DNA of 64,000 bases from contig DAOUAL010000065.1 in NCBI GenBank assembly GCA_034433515.1, positions 7,083-71,082 on the forward strand, given 5' to 3'. The translations under genes were made by a program, and so were the position numbers. Under the pieces are notes generated by a model that ran no database searches, had not been told where the DNA came from, and worked only from the letters and a program-made list of their open reading frames with translations. The stretch is from DAOTXS01 sp034433515 (GTDB taxonomy: Bacteria; Chloroflexota; Anaerolineae; UBA4142). Shown here piece by piece: positions 24,857 through 33,940 of this stretch (positions are counted from its first letter, which is position 1; every line of letters begins with the position of its first letter).

Positions 24857-26884
24857 TCACACCGGGATGGGTTCCAATGCAGTGATGGGAACACCGTTGG
24901 GGAGCAACAGACCCGTTAATTGCGCCATCACTTGTTGATTGCTAAAGACGGTGCCGCGAATGGCGCCGGCCGGGCACGCGGCAACACACGTGCCACATCC
25001 CTGACACAATGCTGGGTTCACCTCCGAGTAAGCACGCGAGCCGTTCTGTTTTTCAACAAATGTAATTGCATTGAACGGACAGAGATTATTACAGATGCGA
25101 CAGCCGGAACATTTCTCTTTATCAATCTCTGCCCGCACCGGTTCCAGCGCGATTTCTCTTTGTTGAATCTTGCCGATGACCCGGGCTGCTGCGGCTGCGC
25201 CTTGGGCAACCGCCGCTGGAATATCTTTGGGTCCCTGCGCACAGCCGGCGATATAGATGCCTTCCGTCATCGTCGCCACCGGATCGAGTTTGGGATGCTT
25301 TTCGATAAACCAGCCGTTCATACTGCACGAGATCCCAAACAGTTGTGCAACTTGCTTGGCATCGCGGCGTGGCTCTAGCGCGACGGACAGGATGACCATA
25401 TCTACCGGGATACGCCGCTGTTTGCCGATGAGGGTATCTTCGACTTGGATGATCAGTTTGCCTTCCTCGCCCGGCAAACGGGCGGCATCGGTTACTTCGG
25501 CAACGCGCCCCCGTACGAACAAGGTACCTTCTTCCAGCACCCGTTGATAAAACTCGTCATAGTCTTTGAACGCCGTGCGAATATCCATATAAAAGTTGTA
25601 CACGGTGGCGCCGGTTTTTTCCTTGACCAGATGCGCAAATTTCAAACTCTGCATACAACAAATGTTGGAGCAGTAATTGTTGTACCGCTTGTCCCGGCTA
25701 CCGACGCAATGAATGATGCCCACCGTTTTGGGTACAGTTACGCCATCGCGCAAAACCACTTTGCCGCCGGTGGGTCCCGCCGCATTCGTCAAGCGTTCAA
25801 ACTCGAGACTGGTGAACACGTTGGCAAGCCGACCATAGCCGTACTGCGGAATGCGGCGCGGATCAAAGAGATCGTACCCGGTTGCCAAGATGATGTTGCC
25901 CACTTGGAGCGTGATCGTTTCATCGCGTTGTTTGAAATCAATCGCGCCGGTTGGACAGAATTTTTCGCACGCCTTGCAGGTGCCTTTTTGGAAATAGGTG
26001 CAGTTTTCGCGATCAATCACCGGATATTTGGGGACGGCTTGCGGGAAGGGTTTATAAACCGCCTTGCGATAACCCAGCCCGGCTTCGAAAACTTGGTCCA
26101 CGACTTTTTTGGGACACTTGTCTTGACACACGCCGCACCCGTTGCACAAATCGGTGTTGATGTAGCGGGCTTTCTTTTTCACCGTCACGGTGAAATTGCC
26201 GACATAGCCATCTACATTGGTTACTTCGCTGTAACTGAGCAACGTGATGTTGGGATGATTACCCACCGAGACCATCTTGGGGGTGAGAATACACGCGGAA
26301 CAGTCGAGCGTGGGGAAGGTTTTATCGAACTGCGCCATATGTCCGCCGATCGAAGGTTCACGCTCGACGAGGTACACCGGCGTGCCGCTGTCTGCGATTT
26401 CCAGGGCGGCTTGAATGCCGGCAACGCCTCCGCCAACGATCAGGGTAGCCGGATGAATAGGGACGCGCAATGGTTCCAAGGGTTCGTGATATTGAACACG
26501 TTCCACGGCGCCGGCAATCAACGCCATGGCTTTTTCGGTGGCGGCGAGGGGATCGGTATGCACCCAGGAGACTTGTTCGCGAATCGAAACCAGTTCGCAC
26601 AAATAGCCATTCAAGCCGGCGCGCGCGCACGCATTGCGAAAGGTTTGTTCGTGCAGGTGGGGCGAACAGGCGGCAACGACGACGCGCGTCAACCCTAGTT
26701 CTTTAATGTCCTTTTGAATCATCTCTTGGCCCGGGCTGGAGCACATGAATTTGTAATCGCGTGCCACGACTACACCGCGATCTTTCAGACGTTCGCCAGC
26801 CCAGCGGGCGGTATTTTCGCAATCAACCATTCCATTGATATTACTGCCACAATGGCAAACGTACACACCAATGCGTTGAGTCAT
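24857..26884 (-). CDS. hdrA: HdrA-like FAD/Fe-S heterodisulfide reductase subunit (copy 2)
   Basis: A 675-residue HdrA with VYVCHCGSN, VGGGVAGIQAALE (FAD), and cluster motifs CNGCGVCQDKCP, C.YFQKGTCKACEKFCP, CSGCRICNNLCP and CQGCGTCVAACP. It lies between hdrB and mvhD and is therefore the bifurcating flavoprotein of the MvhADG-HdrABC complex. It is a close paralogue of the protein at 9266-11290 over its full length. ATG 26884 lies 2 bases after the hdrB stop. Confidence 0.95.
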   Translation of the reverse strand: MTQRIGVYVCHCGSNINGMVDCENTARWAGERLKDRGVVVARDYKFMCSSPGQEMIQKDIKELGLTRVVVAACSPHLHEQTFRNACARAGLNGYLCELVSIREQVSWVHTDPLAATEKAMALIAGAVERVQYHEPLEPLRVPIHPATLIVGGGVAGIQAALEIADSGTPVYLVEREPSIGGHMAQFDKTFPTLDCSACILTPKMVSVGNHPNITLLSYSEVTNVDGYVGNFTVTVKKKARYINTDLCNGCGVCQDKCPKKVVDQVFEAGLGYRKAVYKPFPQAVPKYPVIDRENCTYFQKGTCKACEKFCPTGAIDFKQRDETITLQVGNIILATGYDLFDPRRIPQYGYGRLANVFTSLEFERLTNAAGPTGGKVVLRDGVTVPKTVGIIHCVGSRDKRYNNYCSNICCMQSLKFAHLVKEKTGATVYNFYMDIRTAFKDYDEFYQRVLEEGTLFVRGRVAEVTDAARLPGEEGKLIIQVEDTLIGKQRRIPVDMVILSVALEPRRDAKQVAQLFGISCSMNGWFIEKHPKLDPVATMTEGIYIAGCAQGPKDIPAAVAQGAAAAARVIGKIQQREIALEPVRAEIDKEKCSGCRICNNLCPFNAITFVEKQNGSRAYSEVNPALCQGCGTCVAACPAGAIRGTVFSNQQVMAQLTGLLLPNGVPITALEPIPV

Positions 26885-26885
26885 T

Positions 26886-27866
26886 TTATTTCTCCTCCGG
26901 CATCACTGGCATCGGGAGTGCTTCTTTCGATTTGTGGGATTTGCGGGCGAGCGGCTCTTCCGCCGGCGGCGGGACTTGGACGCCGATGCGTGATAACGCC
27001 GGGCGCGCATCCACCACTTCGGCGCCAATCCCCAACGTTGCCGCATCCAACCCGAATGCCAAGCCCATCATCTGGGTAAAGTACAGCACCGGCATCTGAT
27101 AATTGGTTTTGTAGTACCGATTCATCGCGCCTTGAAAACCATCGAGGTTCAATTGACACATCGGGCAAACGGTGGCGATGAGATCGGCGTTGTAATCGGC
27201 GGCACCCTTGACCAATTGATGAATCAAATCAAAGGCCACCGATTCGCTGATCTGGGTCATATGCCCGCCGCAACAATGCGCCTTCATGGGATAATCCACC
27301 ACTTCGGCACCCAGGGTCTTGAGCAGTTTATCGAGCGCGGTGGGATATTCCGGATCATCAATCTGCCCATAAAATGCCGGGCGCCCAATCAAGCAGCCAT
27401 AGTACGGCGCAATGCGCAGTCCTTTGAGGGGCTTGGTCACGCGTTGGGCAATGGCGGCATAGCCCACATCGTTGACAAGTACATCCAACAAATGGCGTGT
27501 CTTGATGGTGCCGGGTTGGTAACTCAATCCGCCTTCAGCGAGCGCGGTGTTTACTTTGGCGGCAAGCGATGCATCTTCGCCGAGATACTTGTCGGCTTTG
27601 CTCAAATTGAGATAGCACGCACTACACGGTGCAATCATTTCGCGATAGCCATTCATCTTGGACGCCAACGCCAGACTGCGGGCGATCAGGGCGTACGCCG
27701 CCATCCGGTTGAGCGCGATATATTCGGTGGCACCGCAACAGTTCCAATCATCTACCTCAACAAGTTCAATGTCGAGGGCTTGCGCGGCGGCGAGCGTAGA
27801 TTGCCAGTAAGGATAACCCGCCGCGCCTTTTTCCAATGAACAGCCGGGATAGATCAGATACTTCAT
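26886..27866 (-). CDS. hdrB: Heterodisulfide reductase subunit B (HdrB)
   Basis: A 326-residue HdrB with two full CCG motifs: PGCSLEK...WNCCGATE...APCSACY and YYGCLIGR...HCCGGHM...CPMCQLN. These hold the two noncubane 4Fe-4S clusters that reduce disulfides in methanogens. In a bacterium the natural substrate is not coenzyme M-coenzyme B disulfide and is unknown. The last ~40 residues (Pro/Lys-rich) are outside the core. Overlaps hdrC by 4 bases. Confidence 0.95.
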   Translation of the reverse strand: MKYLIYPGCSLEKGAAGYPYWQSTLAAAQALDIELVEVDDWNCCGATEYIALNRMAAYALIARSLALASKMNGYREMIAPCSACYLNLSKADKYLGEDASLAAKVNTALAEGGLSYQPGTIKTRHLLDVLVNDVGYAAIAQRVTKPLKGLRIAPYYGCLIGRPAFYGQIDDPEYPTALDKLLKTLGAEVVDYPMKAHCCGGHMTQISESVAFDLIHQLVKGAADYNADLIATVCPMCQLNLDGFQGAMNRYYKTNYQMPVLYFTQMMGLAFGLDAATLGIGAEVVDARPALSRIGVQVPPPAEEPLARKSHKSKEALPMPVMPEEK

Positions 27867-28462
27867 GCGTTACCTCCCAGGATGTGCGCGTCGTCTTGTG
27901 CTTCCAATTCTTTGGCTTTGGCAAGAATCGCTTTCAAACCGTCTATCCCTTTGATGCGTTTGGGGGTGAAACTTAAACGCCCTTTGGTGACCATACTGAT
28001 GCCCATATCGGCGATTTTGAACACGCCAAACGGATTGTGCTTGAGCATATGCCGCGACATCAAGCCGAGTTCAAACGCGCGTCCGTAACTCTCGACGGTG
28101 GAGACAAAGGTCTTGGAGAAATCGGGGGCGATGGATTCGTCAAACAATTGAGTTTTGACCGAGAGACGTTTCAGGGTGTACATCAAATCGGTAACATGGA
28201 CTTGTTGGGGACACCGCACCATGCAATAGTAACACGAGACACAGAACCATGGGGTGTTGCTACGCAGGACGGCTTCTTTCATCCCGGCGCGCACCATCGC
28301 AAAGATTTCGCGAGGGGTATGTTCCATATCTGAGCCAGAGGGACATGAGCCACCGCACGTACCACATTGAATACACATGACGAGGTGTGGTTCGCCGGGT
28401 GTGGCGGCAACAACTTGATCCAAAAAGGTAGTTGGCGGTGCATTGGGCGCAATCGCGTGCAT
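27863..28462 (-). CDS. hdrC: Heterodisulfide reductase subunit C (HdrC)
   Basis: A 199-residue HdrC with two 4Fe-4S motifs (CIQCGTCGGSCP and CVSCYYCMVRCP). It passes electrons from HdrA to HdrB. ATG 28462 is chosen because GGAGG lies 8 bases upstream; earlier in-frame ATG 28477 and TTG 28480 are less well placed. First gene of the 19-kb minus-strand set. The 238-base gap to the terminator and regulator gene upstream should hold its promoter, but I could not find a convincing -35/-10 pair. Confidence 0.93.
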   Translation of the reverse strand: MHAIAPNAPPTTFLDQVVAATPGEPHLVMCIQCGTCGGSCPSGSDMEHTPREIFAMVRAGMKEAVLRSNTPWFCVSCYYCMVRCPQQVHVTDLMYTLKRLSVKTQLFDESIAPDFSKTFVSTVESYGRAFELGLMSRHMLKHNPFGVFKIADMGISMVTKGRLSFTPKRIKGIDGLKAILAKAKELEAQDDAHILGGNA

Positions 28463-28651
28463 AACGTTTTCCTCCATCAAAATCTATAGACCAGTGACTT
28501 GCGGGATTAATCGGAAACCCAAAGAGGGACGTAACTTCGTTGTTTCGTCCCGCCGCTTGTCTCTAGTGTATGCTATCTTGGCGCGACTGACTATCGGTAA
28601 AATTCTGTATTTTGGAATTACAGAGTTTCTGTATCCATGAAAGAAACAAAA

Positions 28652-28675
28652 CCTGCCAGACGATTGTCTGACAGG
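28652..28675 (-). terminator. Intrinsic terminator of the second kinase/regulator operon
   Basis: CCTGCCAGAC and GTCTGACAGG form a stem with a 4-base loop and one G-T-type mismatch. On the minus strand it is followed by TTTTGTTTCTTT. It lies 26 bases after the regulator stop. The rest of 28463-28650 has no gene. Confidence 0.85.
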
Positions 28676-28700
28676 TTAAGCCGGCTGGCGCTGCTCTTTA

Positions 28701-29351
28701 TTACACGTCCAAGATGCCTTCGCGAATCGCATACTTGATGAGTTCCGCGCTGTTGCGCACCCCCAATTTTTCCATAATGTTGGAACGATGCGTATCCACC
28801 GTTTTGACGCTGATGGACAACTGTTCCGCAATTTGCCGGCTACTCAATCCTTCGGCGATGAGACGCACAATTTGAATTTCGCGTTCGGTGAGGAGGATGG
28901 AGTGGGTGGCATTGGCATCCTGCGATTCGGCGAGGGCGGTAACCACGCGACTGGCGATTTCCGGCGGAAGATATGCCCCGGTGGTATGCACGGCGCGAAT
29001 GGCTTGCAGGACCTCTTGCGCGCGGGCGCGTTTGCTGATGTAACCCACCGCACCGGCTTGAAGCAAGGGCATGATATATTCCTTGTTCTCGTGCTGCGTC
29101 AACACCAACACACGTGTGGCGGGAAATTGTTTGTGAATTTCGCGCGTGGCTTCCAACCCATTCATCACCGGCATCGTAATATCCATCAGCACCACGTCAG
29201 GACGCAATCGCGCGACCGCCTCAATCGCTTGTTTGCCATCCACGACCTGGCCCACAATTTCGATATCTTTGCAACGCGCGACTACCGCGCTAATCCCATC
29301 GCGCACAATGGCATGATCATCAGCTAACAACACTCGAATTACTTTGGACAT
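28701..29351 (-). CDS. NarL/FixJ-type response regulator (copy 2)
   Basis: A 216-residue regulator with receiver (LLADDH, VVLMDITMPV, YISKRA) and LuxR-type HTH (LTEREIQIVRLIAEGL, RQIAEQLSISVKTVDTHR). Closely similar to copy 1 at 16900-17547, including the C-terminal ELIKYAIR. Its ATG lies 32 bases inside the end of the kinase gene, so the two are translationally coupled. Probably acts on the hdr/mvh genes immediately downstream; no binding site was identified. Confidence 0.93.
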   Translation of the reverse strand: MSKVIRVLLADDHAIVRDGISAVVARCKDIEIVGQVVDGKQAIEAVARLRPDVVLMDITMPVMNGLEATREIHKQFPATRVLVLTQHENKEYIMPLLQAGAVGYISKRARAQEVLQAIRAVHTTGAYLPPEIASRVVTALAESQDANATHSILLTEREIQIVRLIAEGLSSRQIAEQLSISVKTVDTHRSNIMEKLGVRNSAELIKYAIREGILDV

Positions 29352-31284
29352 GATCTGGTTCCTTTGGTTCGTCTTCTGACCCCATCGCGTTCAAGGGCAC
29401 GGTGATTTGAACGAGCGTTCCCACGCCGGGCGCCGAACGCAAAGTCAATTGACCGCCGATGGCATCAATGCGTTCTTGCATCCCCAGCAAGCCCAAACCC
29501 CGGCGGCTACTCGTCGGCTCAAGCACCGGATTGAGTTCAAAACCGCGTCCATCATCTGCAACGGTGACTTGGAGATGATCGGGGTAAAAATTGAAAACGA
29601 TTTCCGCCCGGAGGGCGTCCGAATGCCGCGCGATGTTGTTGATCGCTTCTTGCACCACGCGAAAGAGCGCGGTCTCGATGGCGGGGGGCAAACGACGCGA
29701 TGTGCCAGTCTCACGCAGGACAAAACGAATATCCTTTTCGCTCAAGCGCGATTCGGCGTACCAGCGAAGCGCGGGAATCAAGCCCAGATGATCGAGCATC
29801 GTGGGACGCAAGTCTAAAATGATGCGATGCAATTCTTCCAATGCCGTGTTTGCCAAGGTGTGCATGCGTTCCAATTGCGATTTGATTTCCGGTTCGGTCG
29901 TCATTTCGGCGACATCGTCCAAGGCATACGTCAAACCGGTCAAGACCTGACAGGTTTCGTCGTGTAGTTCACGCGAGATGCGTTTGCGTTCTTCTTCTTG
30001 CGCCGAAAAAACGCGGCGGACCAGTTCGCCACGCATCTGCTCTTTGTGTTGCAACTCGGTATATAACTGGCTGATCTTTTCTTTGGCTTGTTCAATGGCT
30101 TCGGTTCGTTCGCGGACGCGCGCATCCAGTTCCCGATTCCACATTTGGATTTCGGAGATGGACGCTTTGAGGCGTTCGCGCATGGCATCAAACGATTGCG
30201 CGAGTGTGCCAATCTCATCCTGACCTTGAATTTTCAACGGTGTGTCCAAATCGCCGGCAGCGATGCGGCGCGTTGCCGCCGTGAGGGCTTGGACGGGAAT
30301 GATCACGCTTTGGGTGGTCAAGTAAACCAATGCAAGTGCGCCGGCAAGCATAATGATCATCAAGCCAAAGATGCGCATCTGCAATTGACGAATAGACGCA
30401 AATACTTCATCTTCGCTTTGCCGGACCATCACGCCCCACGGGGCATGTTCAAGGGGCGCAAATGCCATAACCTGGCGTGTGGGCAAAGAATAGGCGTCGG
30501 ACGGGGTGTGGCAGTCGTGGCATTGGCTTACGCGAACGCGCCGCTCTTGAATCATCGTGGCAAGACTGGCTTGGTGATCGCTCTGCATACCCACACGATC
30601 TTTTTTTGTACTCGCCAGAATCGTACCGCCGAGATCAATCAAATCAATCTGCCCGGTCTCGCCCAGTCCCACCGGGTCGCTGAACGTGTGAACTGTCGGA
30701 TTCAGCAGATCAATGCTGATAACCAGCGCGCCGGTTACACGCCCTTCGGCGTCACGAAGCGGTGCGGCGGCAAGCGTGGCAGAGCCCGCTTCATCGAGGG
30801 AGCGCAGATACCGCGAGGTTGCAAAGGGGCGTCCGTTTAATGCGGCTTGGACGGAGGCGAATTGACTAAAGGTGACCTTGGGGTTGAGGGGAGGATAGGC
30901 GGCAACCAGATTGCCGGCTTGATCGAGCAGAAAGACGCGCGTGGCGTAGAAACTCAATCGCTGATAGGCAGCGGCAAGGTTCTCCGGATTGTGTTGTGGA
31001 TCGCGCCAACCCGGTTGTGCTACGATATCGGTTAGGACATTTTCGATGGCGCTGAGAATATAGTCAATGTGGCGCGCGGTGGTCTGTGCTAGGATCGTAC
31101 GTTCTTGGAGGGTGCGTTGGATATTTTCGTTCAGTGCCGTTGTCCCCAGATATGCAAACAAACCCAACAATGACAGCGTGCCCACGACGACAATCACTGC
31201 CATCTTCATCCCTAGCCCGACACTGAACCAGAGGCGTAAGATGGCGTGTTGGATGACACGGACAAGTGATGGCCTGGAGCGCAT
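29320..31284 (-). CDS. Sensor histidine kinase with Cache domain and CxxCH motif (copy 2)
   Basis: A 654-residue paralogue of the kinase at 17549-19465 with the same order: helix (~28-51), Cache-like sensor, CHDCH at 255-259, second helix, HAMP (PVQALTAATRRIAAGDLD), coiled coil, HisKA_3 with His441 in SRELHDETCQ, HATPase (DDGRGFE, GLGLLGM). Start set at ATG 31284, with GGAGGT 6 bases upstream. The CxxCH is kept although the residues around it differ, which argues that heme attachment matters. A strong promoter lies at 31341-31369. Confidence 0.9.
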   Translation of the reverse strand: MRSRPSLVRVIQHAILRLWFSVGLGMKMAVIVVVGTLSLLGLFAYLGTTALNENIQRTLQERTILAQTTARHIDYILSAIENVLTDIVAQPGWRDPQHNPENLAAAYQRLSFYATRVFLLDQAGNLVAAYPPLNPKVTFSQFASVQAALNGRPFATSRYLRSLDEAGSATLAAAPLRDAEGRVTGALVISIDLLNPTVHTFSDPVGLGETGQIDLIDLGGTILASTKKDRVGMQSDHQASLATMIQERRVRVSQCHDCHTPSDAYSLPTRQVMAFAPLEHAPWGVMVRQSEDEVFASIRQLQMRIFGLMIIMLAGALALVYLTTQSVIIPVQALTAATRRIAAGDLDTPLKIQGQDEIGTLAQSFDAMRERLKASISEIQMWNRELDARVRERTEAIEQAKEKISQLYTELQHKEQMRGELVRRVFSAQEEERKRISRELHDETCQVLTGLTYALDDVAEMTTEPEIKSQLERMHTLANTALEELHRIILDLRPTMLDHLGLIPALRWYAESRLSEKDIRFVLRETGTSRRLPPAIETALFRVVQEAINNIARHSDALRAEIVFNFYPDHLQVTVADDGRGFELNPVLEPTSSRRGLGLLGMQERIDAIGGQLTLRSAPGVGTLVQITVPLNAMGSEDEPKEPDHVQSNSSVVS

Positions 31285-31340
31285 GCGACAACCTCCAGCC
31301 ATGCGCCAAATGGCGAAACGCGCAATGGACTGTTAATTCT

Positions 31341-31369
31341 ATTCTATCCCATCTAGGGGCTAGCGTCAA
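31341..31369 (-). promoter_or_regulatory. Sigma-70-type promoter for the second kinase/regulator operon
   Basis: On the minus strand TTGACG (complement of 31364-31369), a 17-base spacer, and TAGAAT (complement of 31341-31346). The kinase start is about 50 bases downstream. Confidence 0.7.
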
Positions 31370-31392
31370 AGAGGAGGAACGTTTGTGTAACG

Positions 31393-33939
31393 TTAGCGGG
31401 TGAATCCGATGTTCGGCTCAAGGATACGGGCTGGATCCCATCGCGCTTTCAGTCCTCGCATCAAGTCGAAACATTCTGGATGATAGCCCCACCGATCAAT
31501 TTCGGTGATCCATGGGTCTGGCATCGTCATGAGTATGCCGTAGCCATTCATCGAGAGGGCAGATTGGCGCAAATGCTCAATCCAGGTTTTTGCTTCGCTG
31601 AATTGCTCGTGCTGAATCGTTGTGTAAATTAGACTGCTCGCGATGTCAATCAAGAATGAACTGGTTTCGAGTACATCAGATTGTTCGTGCACGAATTGTT
31701 GCACACGTTGGGGAGGAATGCCTATTCGCATTTGCCAAGTATCGGATTCAACCCGACTCAAAAGATTCGCCCATCGGTCGGTGCCGGTCAACTCGTTGGT
31801 CTGCGAATACCTTGCACCGGCTTTTTCGATGGTATCGCGCACCTGTGCTAGTTCAGCATCTACCTCCTCTGCCAGACCTTCAGCGGTGTATGCCAACACA
31901 TAGCGCGATGCCGGTGAACTTGGAATGCCTTGGGTCAACACAATTGCCGATGCCACTAGGGCGTGGGCTAGCAATTGTTTGCCTAATGCCAACCCGGCTT
32001 GCAATGCGTCAACCGATATGAGCAGTGTTCGCTGGCAACGTGGACGCGGAAAAAGTTTGAGCGTAACGTCTGTGAGCAGTCCCAGCGTGCCAAACGAACC
32101 GACAAAAATTTTTGGCAAATCATATCCCGCAACATTTTTCACGACCGGTCGCCCAGCGCGGATGATACGTCCATCTGCGAGTACGACCGTCGCCGCCAAA
32201 AGTTGATCGCGAATCGAACCGTAGAGCAAGCGTTGAGGTGAATTGATGTTCGCGGCGATGAGTCCGCCGACAGTGGCATTGTGCCAAGGTGCGACCAAAG
32301 CCACTTGGCGATGATGCTTGCCTAGAAACGCTTGAACGTGAGCGAGCGGGGTGCCAGCACCAACTTGGATATACAAATCGTCGGGCGCATATTTTTTTAT
32401 GCCGGTCAATGCGCTTGTTTCGAGTGTGACTGCATCTTTGACGCGACGGTTGATGTACACGGGTTGTTTGTGCGTAGATAACGCCGTCAAACCGCGCGCG
32501 GCTTCTTCGGCAGTGGTCGGAATGAACACATCACCCAGCATCTCACCCGATGGTGCCGGCTTGTTGTAAGCCGGCATTTTCGATGGAAAAATTTTTCCCG
32601 GGTTCATCAAGTTCGTCGGATCAAAAACTTGCTTGATGTCCCCCAGCGCGCTCAACTCGGCATCGTTGAACATCAATGGCATATATTCGCGCTTTTCGAT
32701 GCCAATGCCATGTTCGCCGCTAATCGCGCCATCGTGCAGAACCACTTGCTCTAAAATTTCGCCGGCGGCTTGCATCACGCGCGCGATTTCTTCATGGTTC
32801 GAGGTATCAACTAAAATGGATGGATGCAAGTTGCCATCGCCGGCGTGAAAGACGTGCCCCACGCGCAGTCCGTTCCGTTCGCAAATTTCGTTCGCCGCTT
32901 CCAACGTCTCAGCAATGCGGCTGCGCGGCACGGTACAGTCAACAGTGAAATGCGGATAAGCGCCGCCGGCACTTTTGCGGCCGTACCAAATCGCGTTACG
33001 TTCTTCTGCGGTGTGCGCAATGCGCAGAGCGAACGCGCCGTGCTGTTCCAGAATCTTGGCGATCTCGTTGATCTGCGGCGATAAACTTGCCGGGTAGCCA
33101 TCCACTTCGACGATGAGCATTGCCCCGGCGTTCACCGGCAATCCCGGATGCACAAATTCTTCGACGAGGCGCATGATGCGTTGATCCATCATCTCCAACG
33201 TCGCTGGCACCAAGCCCGCGGCGATGACTGCCGAAACCGCATCGCCAGCGGTGCGAATCGAGTCGAACGCCGCCATCATCGTTTGCACGCCGATCGGTTG
33301 GCGCAACAAGCGCGCTTGAATTTTTGTGATGAGGCAGAGCGTCCCTTCGCTGCCAGTGACGATTCCGCAAAAATCATATTCGGGTGCGTCGAGCGCATCG
33401 CTGCCGATGTTTACGATGCGTCCGTCCGCCAAAACGATTTCCAACGCGGTGATGTACTTGGTTGTAACGCCGTACTTGAAGCAATGCGGTCCGCCGGCAT
33501 TTTCAGCAACGTTCCCGCCAAGGGTCGCCACGCGCCCGCTGGATGGATCGGGCGGATAGTACAAGCCCTTTGCCTTGACGATGTTATCGAGCGTGAGATT
33601 GACCATCCCCGGTTCAACGACAACGATACGCGCCGCCGGATCAAATTCGATCAAGCGATCCATCTGCGCAAACTCGACGATGATGCCGCCGTGTTCGGCA
33701 ACCGCGCCGCCGGAGCGTCCAGTGCCAGCGCCGCGTCCGATGAGCGGCACCTTGTTTTGAAACGCCCAACGCGCAAGCCGGCTCACTTCTTCGGCTGTGC
33801 GTGGAAAGACGACCGCGTCCGGCGTGCCGCGTTCCAACGCCGAATCCATTTCGTAGGGAATCATTTCGGCCGGATCGGTGAGGATTTGCTCCGGCTTGAA
33901 GATGGTTCGGAGAAACTGTTCGAGGGTTGTTTTCAACAT
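31393..33939 (-). CDS. GlcD-GlcE fusion: FAD-linked 2-hydroxyacid oxidase
   Basis: An 848-residue protein. Residues ~1-460 are GlcD-like: FAD_binding_4 with PLIGRGAGTGRSGG and ATLGGNVAENAGGPHC, then the oxidase C-terminal domain with GHVFHAGDGNLHP, SGEHGIG and DPTNLMNPGKIFP. Residues ~470-848 are GlcE-like: a second FAD-binding region (VALVAPWHNATVGGLIAAN, VKNVAGYDLPKIFVGSFGT). The two are separate subunits in classical glycolate oxidase. The GlcF Fe-S partner is not adjacent; an HdrCB-like protein elsewhere could fill in. Probably oxidises a 2-hydroxy acid (glycolate, lactate or possibly sulfolactate). Confidence 0.88.
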   Translation of the reverse strand: MLKTTLEQFLRTIFKPEQILTDPAEMIPYEMDSALERGTPDAVVFPRTAEEVSRLARWAFQNKVPLIGRGAGTGRSGGAVAEHGGIIVEFAQMDRLIEFDPAARIVVVEPGMVNLTLDNIVKAKGLYYPPDPSSGRVATLGGNVAENAGGPHCFKYGVTTKYITALEIVLADGRIVNIGSDALDAPEYDFCGIVTGSEGTLCLITKIQARLLRQPIGVQTMMAAFDSIRTAGDAVSAVIAAGLVPATLEMMDQRIMRLVEEFVHPGLPVNAGAMLIVEVDGYPASLSPQINEIAKILEQHGAFALRIAHTAEERNAIWYGRKSAGGAYPHFTVDCTVPRSRIAETLEAANEICERNGLRVGHVFHAGDGNLHPSILVDTSNHEEIARVMQAAGEILEQVVLHDGAISGEHGIGIEKREYMPLMFNDAELSALGDIKQVFDPTNLMNPGKIFPSKMPAYNKPAPSGEMLGDVFIPTTAEEAARGLTALSTHKQPVYINRRVKDAVTLETSALTGIKKYAPDDLYIQVGAGTPLAHVQAFLGKHHRQVALVAPWHNATVGGLIAANINSPQRLLYGSIRDQLLAATVVLADGRIIRAGRPVVKNVAGYDLPKIFVGSFGTLGLLTDVTLKLFPRPRCQRTLLISVDALQAGLALGKQLLAHALVASAIVLTQGIPSSPASRYVLAYTAEGLAEEVDAELAQVRDTIEKAGARYSQTNELTGTDRWANLLSRVESDTWQMRIGIPPQRVQQFVHEQSDVLETSSFLIDIASSLIYTTIQHEQFSEAKTWIEHLRQSALSMNGYGILMTMPDPWITEIDRWGYHPECFDLMRGLKARWDPARILEPNIGFTR

Positions 33940-33940
33940 T

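Noticed and set aside
25445..26698. 417-residue open frame on the plus strand
   Set aside because: Antisense to hdrA copy 2. The equivalent shadow frame appears antisense to hdrA copy 1, as expected for similar genes.
28463..28650. Promoter for the hdrC operon
   Set aside because: Candidate boxes (e.g. TACACT with TAGTCA) match the consensus too poorly to report.
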